DNA from: Floricoccus penangensis
GTDB taxonomy: Bacteria; Bacillota; Bacilli; Lactobacillales; Streptococcaceae
Length of the DNA stretch: 64,000 bases
Direction of reading: 5' to 3'
NCBI RefSeq assembly: GCF_001832885.1
Contig: NZ_MKIQ01000029.1
Span: 1 to 64,000 of the forward strand
A program made the position numbers and the translations under genes. The notes under the pieces are model-generated. The model was not told the DNA's origin. It saw only the letters and a program-made list of their open reading frames with translations, and did no database searches. Each line of letters starts with the position of its first letter. Position 1 is the first letter of the stretch. This document shows, piece by piece, positions 1 through 8,366 of the stretch.

Positions 1-1
1 A

Positions 2-412
2 AGAGCTATACGAAGAATGATTTCTGATATGCAAAATAAGGGTATGAGTGTTAAAAATTCATATTTTGGTTATAGAAGTTATGGCCATCAAGCTCAATTA
101 TATAATGAATATATTGGTATTTATGGTAAAGTGGGTGCGGATAGAATTGCAGCTCGTCCAGGTCACTCAGAACACCAAACAGGTTTGGCATTCGATATTC
201 AACTAGGTGGACAGTTTGAAATCAATTGGATTGCTAGAAATGCACATAGATATGGATTTATTGTTCGATATCCTGCAGGTAAAGAATTAATAACTGGTTA
301 TCAATATGAGTTTTGGCATTTGAGATATGTTGGAAATAAAGCTACAAATATTTATAACTCTGGTAAAACACTTGAAGAGTACTACAATTTTCCTGGTGGA
401 GGATATAAATAA
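2..412 (+). CDS. D-alanyl-D-alanine carboxypeptidase, VanY family (5' end outside window)
   Basis: The reading frame is open from base 2, so the gene starts upstream of the window; at least 136 codons of the C-terminal catalytic domain are present. The motif GHSEHQTGLAFDI carries the zinc-ligand pattern SxHxxGxAxD of the VanY/DdcY peptidase_M15 family, and FWHLRY near the end supplies the third ligand. These enzymes trim the terminal D-Ala from peptidoglycan stem peptides outside the membrane; the usual N-terminal signal or lipobox would lie outside the window. The gene ends in a clear terminator. It is probably a housekeeping carboxypeptidase rather than vancomycin resistance, because no van cluster is visible. 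Confidence 0.9.
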   Translation, partial: RAIRRMISDMQNKGMSVKNSYFGYRSYGHQAQLYNEYIGIYGKVGADRIAARPGHSEHQTGLAFDIQLGGQFEINWIARNAHRYGFIVRYPAGKELITGYQYEFWHLRYVGNKATNIYNSGKTLEEYYNFPGGGYK

Positions 413-453
413 AGTATTTGTTAGTTAAAATCACCAAAAATTGGATTTAAATT

Positions 454-479
454 TGAAGCAGAGATGCTTCATTTTTTTT
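454..479 (+). terminator. Rho-independent terminator after vanY-like gene
   Basis: TGAAGCA-GAGA-TGCTTCA stem-loop followed by eight T, 40 bases downstream of the stop codon. Confidence 0.85.
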
Positions 480-512
480 GTAATCTTTTGTGAAAAATAC
501 ACAACAATACAT

Positions 513-526
513 AGTAAACGCTTTCA
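513..526 (+). promoter_or_regulatory. Candidate CcpA binding site (cre) upstream of lactate oxidase
   Basis: AGTAAACGCTTTCA matches the cre consensus TGWAANCGNTNWCA at 13 of 14 positions. It sits just upstream of the extended -10 (532-540) where the -35 region should be, so bound CcpA would be expected to block transcription of the lactate oxidase gene when sugar is plentiful. Inferred from the motif only. Confidence 0.6.
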
Positions 527-531
527 GAAAG

Positions 532-540
532 TGCTATACT
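532..540 (+). promoter_or_regulatory. Extended -10 promoter of lactate oxidase gene
   Basis: TGCTATACT is an extended -10 (TGnTATACT); no good -35 is seen, as the cre-like site occupies that place. It implies a leader of roughly 170 bases before the ATG at 718. The leader holds a small hairpin (CAAAT-tatta-ATTTG near 594-608) and the repeated word GAAGTTTC; no known riboswitch was recognised in it. Confidence 0.55.
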
Positions 541-717
541 TTATTTGAAGTCAAGGAGGAGTAGAAGAAAAGAGTTCCTAAGTGGTAAACTTACAAATTA
601 TTAATTTGTGATTTTATTACTATCAGCTCAACTTTGAAGTTTCGCAAAGATAAATTTATGAAGTTTCAAAGACATTTTGTTGATAACTATTAGTAAAAGG
701 AAATTGGAGATTTAAAA

Positions 718-1818
718 ATGACAACAGATTTTAGAACAAGTACTGCCGAAGGAAAAGTTAACTTTGTAAATGTTTATGATTTAGAAAAAGCAGCATCACT
801 CGTAATACCTACTGGAGCTTTTGGTTATATTTCTAGTGGAGCTGGTGATATGTGGACTTTAGAACAAAATACTAAGTCTTTCAATCATAAAGTAATTGCA
901 CCAGGTGTACTTAGAAATATCGAAAATCCAGATCAATCAACTACTATTCTCGGGCAAAAAATTAGCACACCGATTATTATGGCACCAGTTGCTGCTCATG
1001 CACTTGCTAATGTTCAAGGCGAAGCAGCTACATGTAAAGGCGTCGCTGAATCAGATACTATTTATACTGTTTCATCATATGCTGGGCAAACTTATGAGAA
1101 AATGCGTGCAGCAAGTGGCGATGCTCCACAATGGTTCCAATTCTATATGAGTAAAAATGATGATGATAATATTAAGATTTTAGATCTTGCTGTAAAAAAT
1201 GGTGCTAAAGCAATTGTTCTTACTGCTGATGCTACTGTTGGAGGTAATCGTGAGATTGACTTGAGAAATGGCTTTACCTTCCCAATTGCAATGCCAATTG
1301 TTGCTTCATATCAGTCTGGTGTTGGACAAACAATGGATGCAGTTTATAAATCTTCAAGACAAAACTTAAGCTATAAGGACATTGAATTTATTCAAAAACA
1401 TACTAATTTACCCGTGTTTGTTAAGGGTGTTCAAACTGCGGAAGATGCTGAAGCAGTTATTGAAGCAGGTGCAGATGGTATATGGGTAAGTAACCATGGT
1501 GGACGTCAACTAGACGGAGGACGTGCTTCGTTTGATTCTTTAGAAGAAGTTGCAGAAGCGGTCAACAAACGTGTACCGATTGTATTTGATAGTGGAATTA
1601 GACGTGCACAACATGTATTTAAAGCACTTGCATCAGGTGCAGACGTTGTTGCAATTGGCCGTCCAGTAATCTATGGTCTAGCACTTGGTGGTTCAGAAGG
1701 AGTAAAAGAAGTATTTGATTACTTTAAGAATGAGCTTAAAATGGTTATGCAACTAGCGGGTACTCATAATATTGAAGAAATTAAAAATACAAAACTAAGA
1801 AAAAATGAGTATATGTAA
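718..1818 (+). CDS. lctO: L-lactate oxidase (FMN-dependent alpha-hydroxyacid oxidase)
   Basis: The 366-residue product is a TIM-barrel flavoenzyme of the glycolate oxidase/lactate oxidase family, close in length to characterised lactate oxidases (about 374). The C-terminal motif VSNHGGRQLDGGRAS contains the catalytic His and substrate/FMN-binding Arg; GADVVAIGRPVIYGLA is the FMN phosphate loop. It oxidises L-lactate with O2 to pyruvate and H2O2 in the cytoplasm. A lactate 2-monooxygenase or other hydroxyacid oxidase cannot be excluded by sequence alone. It is monocistronic, has a GGAGAT-type RBS, and is probably under carbon catabolite control through the cre-like site. The only catalase gene in the window is broken, so H2O2 would accumulate. 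Confidence 0.92.
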   Translation: MTTDFRTSTAEGKVNFVNVYDLEKAASLVIPTGAFGYISSGAGDMWTLEQNTKSFNHKVIAPGVLRNIENPDQSTTILGQKISTPIIMAPVAAHALANVQGEAATCKGVAESDTIYTVSSYAGQTYEKMRAASGDAPQWFQFYMSKNDDDNIKILDLAVKNGAKAIVLTADATVGGNREIDLRNGFTFPIAMPIVASYQSGVGQTMDAVYKSSRQNLSYKDIEFIQKHTNLPVFVKGVQTAEDAEAVIEAGADGIWVSNHGGRQLDGGRASFDSLEEVAEAVNKRVPIVFDSGIRRAQHVFKALASGADVVAIGRPVIYGLALGGSEGVKEVFDYFKNELKMVMQLAGTHNIEEIKNTKLRKNEYM

Positions 1819-1910
1819 GAAGTACTCTCCGATTACCCAATTAATTTGTTATACTGTATCTCGTCTAGTAAAACATTTGTATAGTCACTTAAAAATAGAT
1901 TAATACATCG

Positions 1911-1955
1911 TTGCGATTTATACTAATATGCTTGCTTATTAAAGTATAATCGACA
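1911..1955. repeat. Hairpin repeat, copy 1
   Basis: 45-base unit able to form a long stem (TTATACT...AGTATAA, AATATGC...GCTTATT with one mismatch). It is repeated 80 bases downstream with compensatory changes. It lies between the lactate oxidase gene and a pseudogene; no ORF spans it. Confidence 0.7.
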
Positions 1956-1990
1956 TCGGAGCAAGGCGTTGCGAAGCGAAGTGCCTTGTC

Positions 1991-2035
1991 TTGCGACTTA
2001 CACTAATAAGCCTGCTTATTTAAGTGTAATCGACA
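1991..2035. repeat. Hairpin repeat, copy 2
   Basis: Second 45-base unit with stem TTACACT...AGTGTAA and AATAAGC...GCTTATT. Relative to copy 1 a T-A pair becomes a C-G pair, and the inner stem is repaired. Between the two copies lies a further hairpin, CAAGGC...GCCTTG (1972-1988). May act as terminator-like RNA or be a small mobile palindrome. Confidence 0.7.
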
Positions 2036-2124
2036 GCGTAGTAAAACGAAGGCATTTCTATTTTAATCAACTATAATAAATGAAATTAAAAATCTAGAGA
2101 ATATTTATTTAGGGGGAAAAAATT

Positions 2125-3453
2125 TGAGTACATTAGCAAAACGTATTCGAAGATGGGAAAAACTTTTGATTCAATTTAAGGAAGTTAAGCCAGGATTTAC
2201 TCAGTCTGGGAATGGATACTATCTTGAACTATCTTGAACAATATATACCATATCATTATCTAAAAGATGTTCCTTTTGACAAACTTCAATCAGATGAAAA
2301 AAACTACTAAACCACTTGTAGTTGGTCCATTTAAACCAAAAAAGATTGTTCCTGGTGAATCAATCAGCTACGAAGTAAATGAATACTATTATGGTGAGAA
2401 ACCAAAACTTGATTCGGTAGTTGTTAAGGCTATCAATCCTTCAAAAGTTGTTTCTTCACTTAAAAATGCAGAATTTGATATTGTAAGAGGTACTACACAG
2501 GATCTATATCCAGAAGTGGAAAAACTTAAATATAAAGGATACGCAATTACCGGTCAAGATGAACTTGCAGTGTCGGTTATGTATTATAATGTTGGTTATT
2601 ATGATGCTCAAAAATCATTAAATATCTCTGATCGTGAAACTCCTGTTTAAGATGTTAAAGTTCGTCAGGCTTTATCTTATGCCTTGGATGAAGATTCAAT
2701 TGCTAAAGAAATCTACCATAATCTTAAATATAGAGCCAATGGTACATTCCGCCAGTCTTTTCAGATTATGTGAATAAAGATAATAAAGGTTTTCCTTATG
2801 AACCAGAAAAATCAGAGAAATTATTTGAAGAGGCTGGATATACTTATAAAAAAGATGCCAAAGGTAAAGATGGCAAGACAAACGAGGTAAGCGAAAAATG
2901 TTACTTAGTAGACAAAAATGGTAAAACCCTTTCTCTAGTATTTCTAGCTCGCTCTGGTCAATCTTACTCTGAAACAGTTGCTATGGATTATATTAACCAC
3001 TGGAAAGCAGTCGGTGTAGATGTGAGTCTATTCAAAAATAAACTTACTGATTTTAACACATGGGCTGATCTTGTTAAATCATCAGGAAAAACTGAAGATA
3101 ATCAAACCTGGGATATTTCAATAGGTGGATGGAGCCTGTCATCTGAACCTAGTCAGCAAGATTTATTCTCAGCAAAAGCACCATTTAACTTAGGTCACTT
3201 TACATCACCAGAATTAACATCACTGCTTGATGATATTGATTCACAAAAGTCGCTTGATAAAGAATACAGAGCAAAAGCATTCCAAAAATATCAAGCATAT
3301 ATTCAAGATACAGCCTTTGTAACTCCACTTGATTTTTCAATTGATTGGACGCCAGTTAATAAACGTGTTGTTGGTTGGACACAAGCCTATGATGCTACTG
3401 ATTTATGGGCAAAACTTGGTGTATCAAATGATAAACCAGACCAAGGAAAATAA
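2125..3453 (+). pseudogene. Decayed oligopeptide ABC transporter substrate-binding protein (OppA/AliA type)
   Basis: Fragments in three frames together read as the central and C-terminal parts of an SBP_bac_5 (peptide-binding) lipoprotein. Lesions seen: a frameshift near 2226-2236 associated with a repeated TATCTTGAAC; another in the A-run near 2290; an in-frame TAA at 2648-2650 inside the stretch that continues DVKVRQALSYALDED; and a one-base loss near 2748, after which PPVFSDYVNKDNKG resumes in the next frame. The N-terminal third, including signal peptide and lipobox, is missing. No opp permease or ATPase genes adjoin it. Confidence 0.85.
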
Positions 3454-3485
3454 ATATTTTATAACAGGAAAAGTATATTGAAAAA

Positions 3486-3519
3486 AACAGCGGATCTTTA
3501 TGATTCTGTTGTTTTTTTT
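3486..3519 (+). terminator. Terminator after the peptide-binding pseudogene
   Basis: Imperfect stem AACAGCGGATC / GATTCTGTT followed by eight T. Confidence 0.7.
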
Positions 3520-3647
3520 GATAAATAATTTATAAAATTTATAGTAGGAAAATGAGTTTTTTTACTATAAATATATAAAACATATTACCAGTATTTTTAT
3601 CTTTTTTGTGCTAATCTATAAGTATTAAAAGGAAAGTAGGTAAGAAT

Positions 3648-4277
3648 ATGAAAATTGCAGTCGTAGCAGCAAATGGTGCCGCTGGTCAACATATAGTAGA
3701 AGAAGCAGTTAATCGTGGACACGAAGTTACAGCTTTTGTTAGAAGTGAAAACAAATCTAAGGCACAAAATGCAGTTGTTAAAGATTTATATGAAATAACT
3801 AGTGATGATCTTAAAGGTTTCGATGTTGTTGTTGATGCATTTGGTAATTTCAATATGGATCAGCTAGACCAACATTCAACTTCTCTTATGCATTTAGCAG
3901 ACCAACTTTCTCACGAGCAAGCAAGACTTTTAGTCGTAGGCGGTGCTGGAAGCCTTTATACTGATAAGTCGGAAGAATTGCAAGTAAAAGATGAGGCAAC
4001 GTTCCCAGATGTATTTAGACCACTTGCTCAAGCAATGTCTGACGCACTTGACTTATTACGCAAACGTACAGATGTTAAATGGACATACTTAAGCCCTGCA
4101 GAAGATTTTGATGCTGAAGGACCTCGTACAGGAAGTTATGTACTTGCTGGAGAAGTTAGGGAATTTAACAGTGAAGGTAAAAGTTATATCAGTTATGCAG
4201 ACTATGCAATTGCCATGAATGATCTTGCTGAAAAAGCAAATCATATTCATGAAAGAGTATCAGTTTATACTGCTTAA
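3648..4277 (+). CDS. NAD(P)-binding Rossmann-fold protein, NAD(P)H-binding (atypical SDR) family
   Basis: 209 residues starting with a beta-alpha-beta dinucleotide motif (IAVVAANGAAGQHIVEEA, residues 3-20) typical of the NmrA/YhfK-like atypical short-chain reductases. No Tyr-x-x-x-Lys catalytic pair is obvious, as is usual for this branch. RBS GGAAAG lies upstream. The next gene begins four bases after its stop codon and is probably translated by coupling. Substrate unknown; roles as a redox sensor or flavin/NADPH-dependent reductase are both known in the family. Confidence 0.8.
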   Translation: MKIAVVAANGAAGQHIVEEAVNRGHEVTAFVRSENKSKAQNAVVKDLYEITSDDLKGFDVVVDAFGNFNMDQLDQHSTSLMHLADQLSHEQARLLVVGGAGSLYTDKSEELQVKDEATFPDVFRPLAQAMSDALDLLRKRTDVKWTYLSPAEDFDAEGPRTGSYVLAGEVREFNSEGKSYISYADYAIAMNDLAEKANHIHERVSVYTA

Positions 4278-4281
4278 TTTA

Positions 4282-5088
4282 ATGAATTATAGAATATATA
4301 ATGCTGAAAATCATGATTATCCTATAGTTTTTAGTCTCCCTCATAGTGGAGTTGATATTTCAGAAAACATGCGAAAAAAACTTCGGGAAGATGCAATTCT
4401 TTCCAATACTGATTGGTTTTTACGAGAACTTTATAGCTTTCTTCATGATGATATGAACCAAACGCTGATTGAAAATAACCTGAATAGGTACTTAGCTGAT
4501 CCAAATCGATCTCCGCAAGCAATTGGAAACGGAAATTCATATATGGACAATGTTATCTATAAAGAAAATACTTTTGGTAAACCATTATATAAAGAAAAAT
4601 TATCAAAAGATGATATTGGTAACAGAATCAGTAGCTACTACTATCCATATCACCAAGCACTAGAAAAACTACTGAAAGATAAAATTGATAAATTTGGTAA
4701 GGTCTTTCTAATTGATTTACATAGTTTTGCCTTGTATCCAAAGTATGAAGAATTAGATACCTGTGATTTTGTTCTAGGTAATGATTCAGATAAAACTAGC
4801 AGTAAAGATTTTCGTCTGATGATAACAAGTATGCTTGAAGATTCAAGTTTTTCAGTTTCAAATAATTTCCCATTTTCTGGTGGCTATATTACAAAACACT
4901 ATGGCTTAGAGAAGAATATTGAAAGTTTACAGATGGAAATTCGTTACTCAACTTATATAGGTGATAGAGAATTTGGTGAGGAAGAACTTGATTCTTCAAT
5001 AATTGATAAAGATACTTTTAATGAAACAAAAAATAAATTAAATATTGTTTTTACAAAGATATTTGATGTAATAAAAGATTTCAAATAA
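4282..5088 (+). CDS. N-formylglutamate amidohydrolase family protein
   Basis: The 268-residue product has the family motifs in order: FSLPHSGVDIS (residues about 16-26), LADPNRSPQ, IDLHSFAL with the likely metal-binding Asp-x-His, and MEIRYSTY near the C-terminus. The family hydrolyses N-formylglutamate or related N-acyl amino acids (HutG in histidine degradation), but no hut genes adjoin, so the substrate is unclear. The ATG at 4282 is preferred because it lies four bases after the upstream stop and begins just before the conserved region; upstream in-frame ATGs overlap the preceding gene. No strong RBS is seen, which fits translational coupling. Confidence 0.8.
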   Translation: MNYRIYNAENHDYPIVFSLPHSGVDISENMRKKLREDAILSNTDWFLRELYSFLHDDMNQTLIENNLNRYLADPNRSPQAIGNGNSYMDNVIYKENTFGKPLYKEKLSKDDIGNRISSYYYPYHQALEKLLKDKIDKFGKVFLIDLHSFALYPKYEELDTCDFVLGNDSDKTSSKDFRLMITSMLEDSSFSVSNNFPFSGGYITKHYGLEKNIESLQMEIRYSTYIGDREFGEEELDSSIIDKDTFNETKNKLNIVFTKIFDVIKDFK

Positions 5089-5117
5089 TAAAAAAGGAGC
5101 TTTCAACTCCTTTTTTA
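5089..5117. terminator. Rho-independent terminator
   Basis: AAAAAAGGAG-CTTTCAA-CTCCTTTTTT; symmetrical enough to act on both strands. Confidence 0.85.
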
Positions 5118-5142
5118 TTATTTTCAGAAAATATAAATTTTG

Positions 5143-5170
5143 TTGCACAATTCAAAAAATATGTTATACT
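5143..5170 (+). promoter_or_regulatory. Promoter of serC-serA
   Basis: TTGCAC, 16-base spacer, TATACT. It leaves a leader of about 95 bases before serC; no T-box or other known leader RNA was recognised there. Confidence 0.65.
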
Positions 5171-5270
5171 AATCACACAGTAAAGACTTGACAGTATTTA
5201 CTAAAAAATATTTTCATATTATAGGTTTGGATAATTTATTCAAGCAAAAAAACAAGAAGAGGAAGAGATT

Positions 5271-6356
5271 ATGACTATTTACAATTTTTCTGCTGGCCCA
5301 GCTGTTTTGCCAAAGCCTGTCTTGGAAAAAGCCCAAGAAGAGCTTGTTAACTACAAATCTAGCCAAATGTCCGTAATGGAATTGAGTCATCGCTCCGTAC
5401 TTTTTGATGAAATTATTAAAAATGCTGAAAAGTTACTTAGAGAATTAATGGATATTCCAGAAAATTACAAGGTTTTATTCTTACAAGGTGGAGCAAGTTT
5501 GCAGTTTACCATGATTCCATTAAACTTGGCACAAGGTAAGAAAGCACTTTATGTTAATACGGGTGCTTGGGCTAAAAAAGCAATATCTGCTGCTAAGCAA
5601 ATTGAAGACGTAGAAGTAGAAGTTATTGCGTTAAGTGAAGACAAAAACTTCACTTACATCCCTAAAATTACTAAAGACATGGTGGATCAAGATGCTGCCT
5701 ATCTTCACATTACAACAAACGAAACAATTGGTGGTATTCGCTATACAGATATACCTGATACTGGGGATGTTCCTTTAATCGCTGATATGTCTTCAAATAT
5801 TCTAGCAAATGATTATAAGGTGAGTGATTTCGGTCTGATCTATGCTGGTGCTCAAAAGAATATCGGCCCTGCTGGTCTTACAGTTGTTATAATACGAGAA
5901 GATTTGATTAAAGAAGGACAAAATATTCCTCCAATGCTTGATTATTCAGTTCTTGCAGCTAATGATTCAATGTACAATACACCACCAACATATGCTATTT
6001 ATATTGCGGGACTTGTCTTTGAATGGTTGAAGGACCTCGGTGGGCTTGATGAGATTCTTAAACAAGATCAAGAAAAAGCACAATTACTTTATGACTATAT
6101 CGATTCAACTGATTTTTATATCAGCCCAGTTGCTAAGGAAGATAGATCAATAACTAATGTACCTTTCATCACAGGCGATGATGAACTAGATAAAAAATTC
6201 AACTCTGAAGCAAAAGCTTATGGCTTCGAAAATTTAAAAGGACACCGTTCAGTAGGTGGAATGAGAGCAAGTTTATATAATGCCTTTCCAAAAGAAGGTG
6301 TTGAAGAGTTGGTTAAATTCATGAAGAATTTTGAAGAAGAAAATAAGGAGAAATAG
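5271..6356 (+). CDS. serC: Phosphoserine aminotransferase
   Basis: The 361-residue class V PLP enzyme starts with the diagnostic [10 protein letters not shown] and contains the PLP-lysine motif [13 protein letters not shown] (Lys at about residue 199). C-terminal [14 protein letters not shown] is the family signature. It transaminates 3-phosphohydroxypyruvate with glutamate to 3-phosphoserine, the second step of serine synthesis, and may serve pyridoxine synthesis. It has a GAGGAAGAG RBS and is followed without a gap by serA. No serB phosphatase is seen in the window. Confidence 0.97.
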   Translation: MTIYNFSAGPAVLPKPVLEKAQEELVNYKSSQMSVMELSHRSVLFDEIIKNAEKLLRELMDIPENYKVLFLQGGASLQFTMIPLNLAQGKKALYVNTGAWAKKAISAAKQIEDVEVEVIALSEDKNFTYIPKITKDMVDQDAAYLHITTNETIGGIRYTDIPDTGDVPLIADMSSNILANDYKVSDFGLIYAGAQKNIGPAGLTVVIIREDLIKEGQNIPPMLDYSVLAANDSMYNTPPTYAIYIAGLVFEWLKDLGGLDEILKQDQEKAQLLYDYIDSTDFYISPVAKEDRSITNVPFITGDDELDKKFNSEAKAYGFENLKGHRSVGGMRASLYNAFPKEGVEELVKFMKNFEEENKEK

Positions 6357-7526
6357 ATGTACCATTTAAAAACATTCAATGCTATTGCTTCAGAAGGTCT
6401 TGAACGCTTTGATAAGGCAAATTATTCTATTAATGAAAGTGATAATCCTGACGGTATCATTTTAAGAAGTCAGAATCTAAATGACTATGATTTTCCAAAA
6501 TCAGTTTTAGCAGTTGCGCGTGCTGGAGCTGGTACTAATAACGTTCCAGTTACAAAGTGTGCTGAAAATGGAATTGTTGTCTTTAACACACCAGGAGCAA
6601 ATGCTAATGCAGTTAAAGAGCTTGTAATAGCAAGTCTTTTGCTAAGTGTACGCCCTATGATTCAAGGGTCAAACTGGGTTCAAACGCTTGAAGGTGATGA
6701 TACAGAAAAGCAAGTTGAAGCTAATAAGAAGCAATTTGCAGGTCATGAGCTATTTGGCAAGAAATTGGGTGTTATTGGGCTTGGTTCAATTGGTGCTATG
6801 GTAGCTAATGACGCATATCGTCTTGGAATGGATGTTATGGGCTATGACCCTCACGTGTCTGTTGATACTGCTTGGTCAATTTCACGTCGTGTTAAGCGTG
6901 CTAAGGATATGTCTGAAGTCCTAAAAGAATGTGACTTCATCACAATACATGTTCCCTTGCTAGACTCTACTAAAGGACTAATTAGCAGTAAAGAACTTGC
7001 AATGATGAAAGAAGACGCTACCCTTCTTAATTTTTCACGTGGAGAAATCGTTGATGTAGATGCGGTAGTTTCAGCTGTTAATGATGGAAATATTGCAGGG
7101 TATATCAGTGATTTTGCTGATTCAAGATTACTTCATAGTGATAAAATTCTTGTCCTTCCTCATTTAGGCGCTTCAACAGAAGAAGCAGAAGTCAATTGTG
7201 CTAAGATGGCAGCCGCAACCCTTAAAGATTTCCTAGAAAATGGAAATATTAAGAATTCTGTCAATTTCCCAACTGTAGAAATGCGCTTTTCATCTCCATA
7301 TCGTCTTACAGTCATAAATAAAAACGTACCAAATATGTTGGGAGTTATCTCATCACTGATTGCTGCAGAAGATATCAATATTGATAACATGATTAATCGT
7401 GGACGAGGTGACTTTGCATATACAATTGTTGACGTCAATGAAACATCAGATGAAAAAATCAATCGTATTATTGATGTTCTGACTGAAAATGAAAATATTA
7501 TCAAAGTACGTGCTATAAAAGGCTAA
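6357..7526 (+). CDS. serA: D-3-phosphoglycerate dehydrogenase
   Basis: 389 residues: substrate and NAD domains with the Rossmann motif GLGSIGAMVANDA, the catalytic region with FSRGEIVDVDA and the Glu/His relay (LPHLGAS), then a C-terminal ACT domain (about residues 318-389) of the kind that binds serine for feedback control. It oxidises 3-phosphoglycerate, the first step of serine synthesis. The ATG directly abuts the serC stop, with the AAGGAG RBS inside the end of serC. This is the short form, without the extra intervening domain of long PHGDHs. Confidence 0.96.
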   Translation: MYHLKTFNAIASEGLERFDKANYSINESDNPDGIILRSQNLNDYDFPKSVLAVARAGAGTNNVPVTKCAENGIVVFNTPGANANAVKELVIASLLLSVRPMIQGSNWVQTLEGDDTEKQVEANKKQFAGHELFGKKLGVIGLGSIGAMVANDAYRLGMDVMGYDPHVSVDTAWSISRRVKRAKDMSEVLKECDFITIHVPLLDSTKGLISSKELAMMKEDATLLNFSRGEIVDVDAVVSAVNDGNIAGYISDFADSRLLHSDKILVLPHLGASTEEAEVNCAKMAAATLKDFLENGNIKNSVNFPTVEMRFSSPYRLTVINKNVPNMLGVISSLIAAEDINIDNMINRGRGDFAYTIVDVNETSDEKINRIIDVLTENENIIKVRAIKG

Positions 7527-7534
7527 TACATATA

Positions 7535-7567
7535 GAAACAATCTAAGAATCACTCTTGGATTGTTTT
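7535..7567 (+). terminator. Terminator after serA
   Basis: Long stem AAACAATC...GATTGTTT with inner AAGA...TCTT, followed by a short T-rich tail. Confidence 0.7.
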
Positions 7568-7599
7568 AGTTTACTATCTTTGCTTGAAATTTAAGATAT

Positions 7600-7628
7600 T
7601 TGACATTGTCCCATTTCTAAATTAAAAT
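7600..7628 (+). promoter_or_regulatory. Promoter of the fusB-like gene
   Basis: TTGACA, 17-base spacer, TAAAAT; about 45 bases of leader. Confidence 0.7.
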
Positions 7629-7680
7629 TATTTTCTATACAAATGTAATATAACTCTTTGTATCAAAGAAAGAAGAGAAA

Positions 7681-8334
7681 ATGGAAGAGATAATTTATCC
7701 ATATCAGTATTTTGCTATTCAAAACCAAGTGAAATTTCTGATATCATCATATCAATCTGTAAACGACCCTAAAACAATTGAAGCCGTTCAGGCACAAGCA
7801 GTAGAAGAAATCAATCAAATTCTTGACGATTTATCTGAGGAACAAATTTTTGCTGAATTTAAAGAAGTCATTTTAGATCGTTCATTGACAAATGAAAAGG
7901 CTGATCGACTACTTTTAAATATAAAAGAGGTGGTAATCCCTTTTAAAATTCCAACAAACAAACAGTTAGAAAAAACATTTAAAAAAGTTAAGAAACTTAA
8001 AGTCCCAAATTTTGAGAGTTTTGATTTGAAAGAATCTTCATTTATTGGATGGAATGATCCCGGAAATCAAAAGAAATTCATTATTTACTATGCAGATGGA
8101 AAACTTGAAGGAATTTATGGAAACCAATCTAATGATTCAATAAAAAATGTATGCTCTATCTGCCATAAAACTTCTCAAGTAGCCTTGTTCCTTGCAACAA
8201 CTAAAACAGGTAGTGAAGGAACATACACTAAAAAAGGAAACTATATTTGTACTGATAGTCAAAATTGTAACAGACAGATTATAGATATTAACCATTTTGA
8301 GAACTTTACACAAGAAGTTAAATTTCAAAAATAA
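7681..8334 (+). CDS. FusB/FusC-family EF-G-binding zinc protein
   Basis: 217 residues, similar throughout to staphylococcal FusB/FusC and the listerial/enterococcal FBP homologues: N-terminal helical part beginning IIYPYQY, the central VPFKIPTNKQLEKTFKKVKK, SSFIGWND, and a C-terminal treble-clef zinc finger with four cysteines (CSICHK at about 158-163 and YICTDSQNCNR). The family binds EF-G on the ribosome and frees it from fusidic acid stalling. It stands alone between its own promoter and a terminator, without mobile-element marks, which suggests an intrinsic copy. Fusidic acid protection is inferred from the family. Confidence 0.88.
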   Translation: MEEIIYPYQYFAIQNQVKFLISSYQSVNDPKTIEAVQAQAVEEINQILDDLSEEQIFAEFKEVILDRSLTNEKADRLLLNIKEVVIPFKIPTNKQLEKTFKKVKKLKVPNFESFDLKESSFIGWNDPGNQKKFIIYYADGKLEGIYGNQSNDSIKNVCSICHKTSQVALFLATTKTGSEGTYTKKGNYICTDSQNCNRQIIDINHFENFTQEVKFQK

Positions 8335-8335
8335 G

Positions 8336-8366
8336 AAAAATAGAGGATAATTTCCTCTATTTTTTT
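8336..8366. terminator. Bidirectional terminator between convergent genes
   Basis: AAAAATAGAGGA-TAAT-TTCCTCTATTTTTTT; A-run on one side and T-run on the other serve both the fusB-like gene and the convergent serine hydrolase gene. Confidence 0.85.

Noticed and set aside
1956-1990. GC-richer segment between the hairpin repeats considered as a tRNA or other known RNA
   Set aside because: No cloverleaf or T-loop sequence; only a simple hairpin is supported.
5171-5270. Second promoter with TTGACA at 5188-5193 before serC
   Set aside because: The nearest -10-like TATTAT is 23 bases away, too far for a usual spacer.
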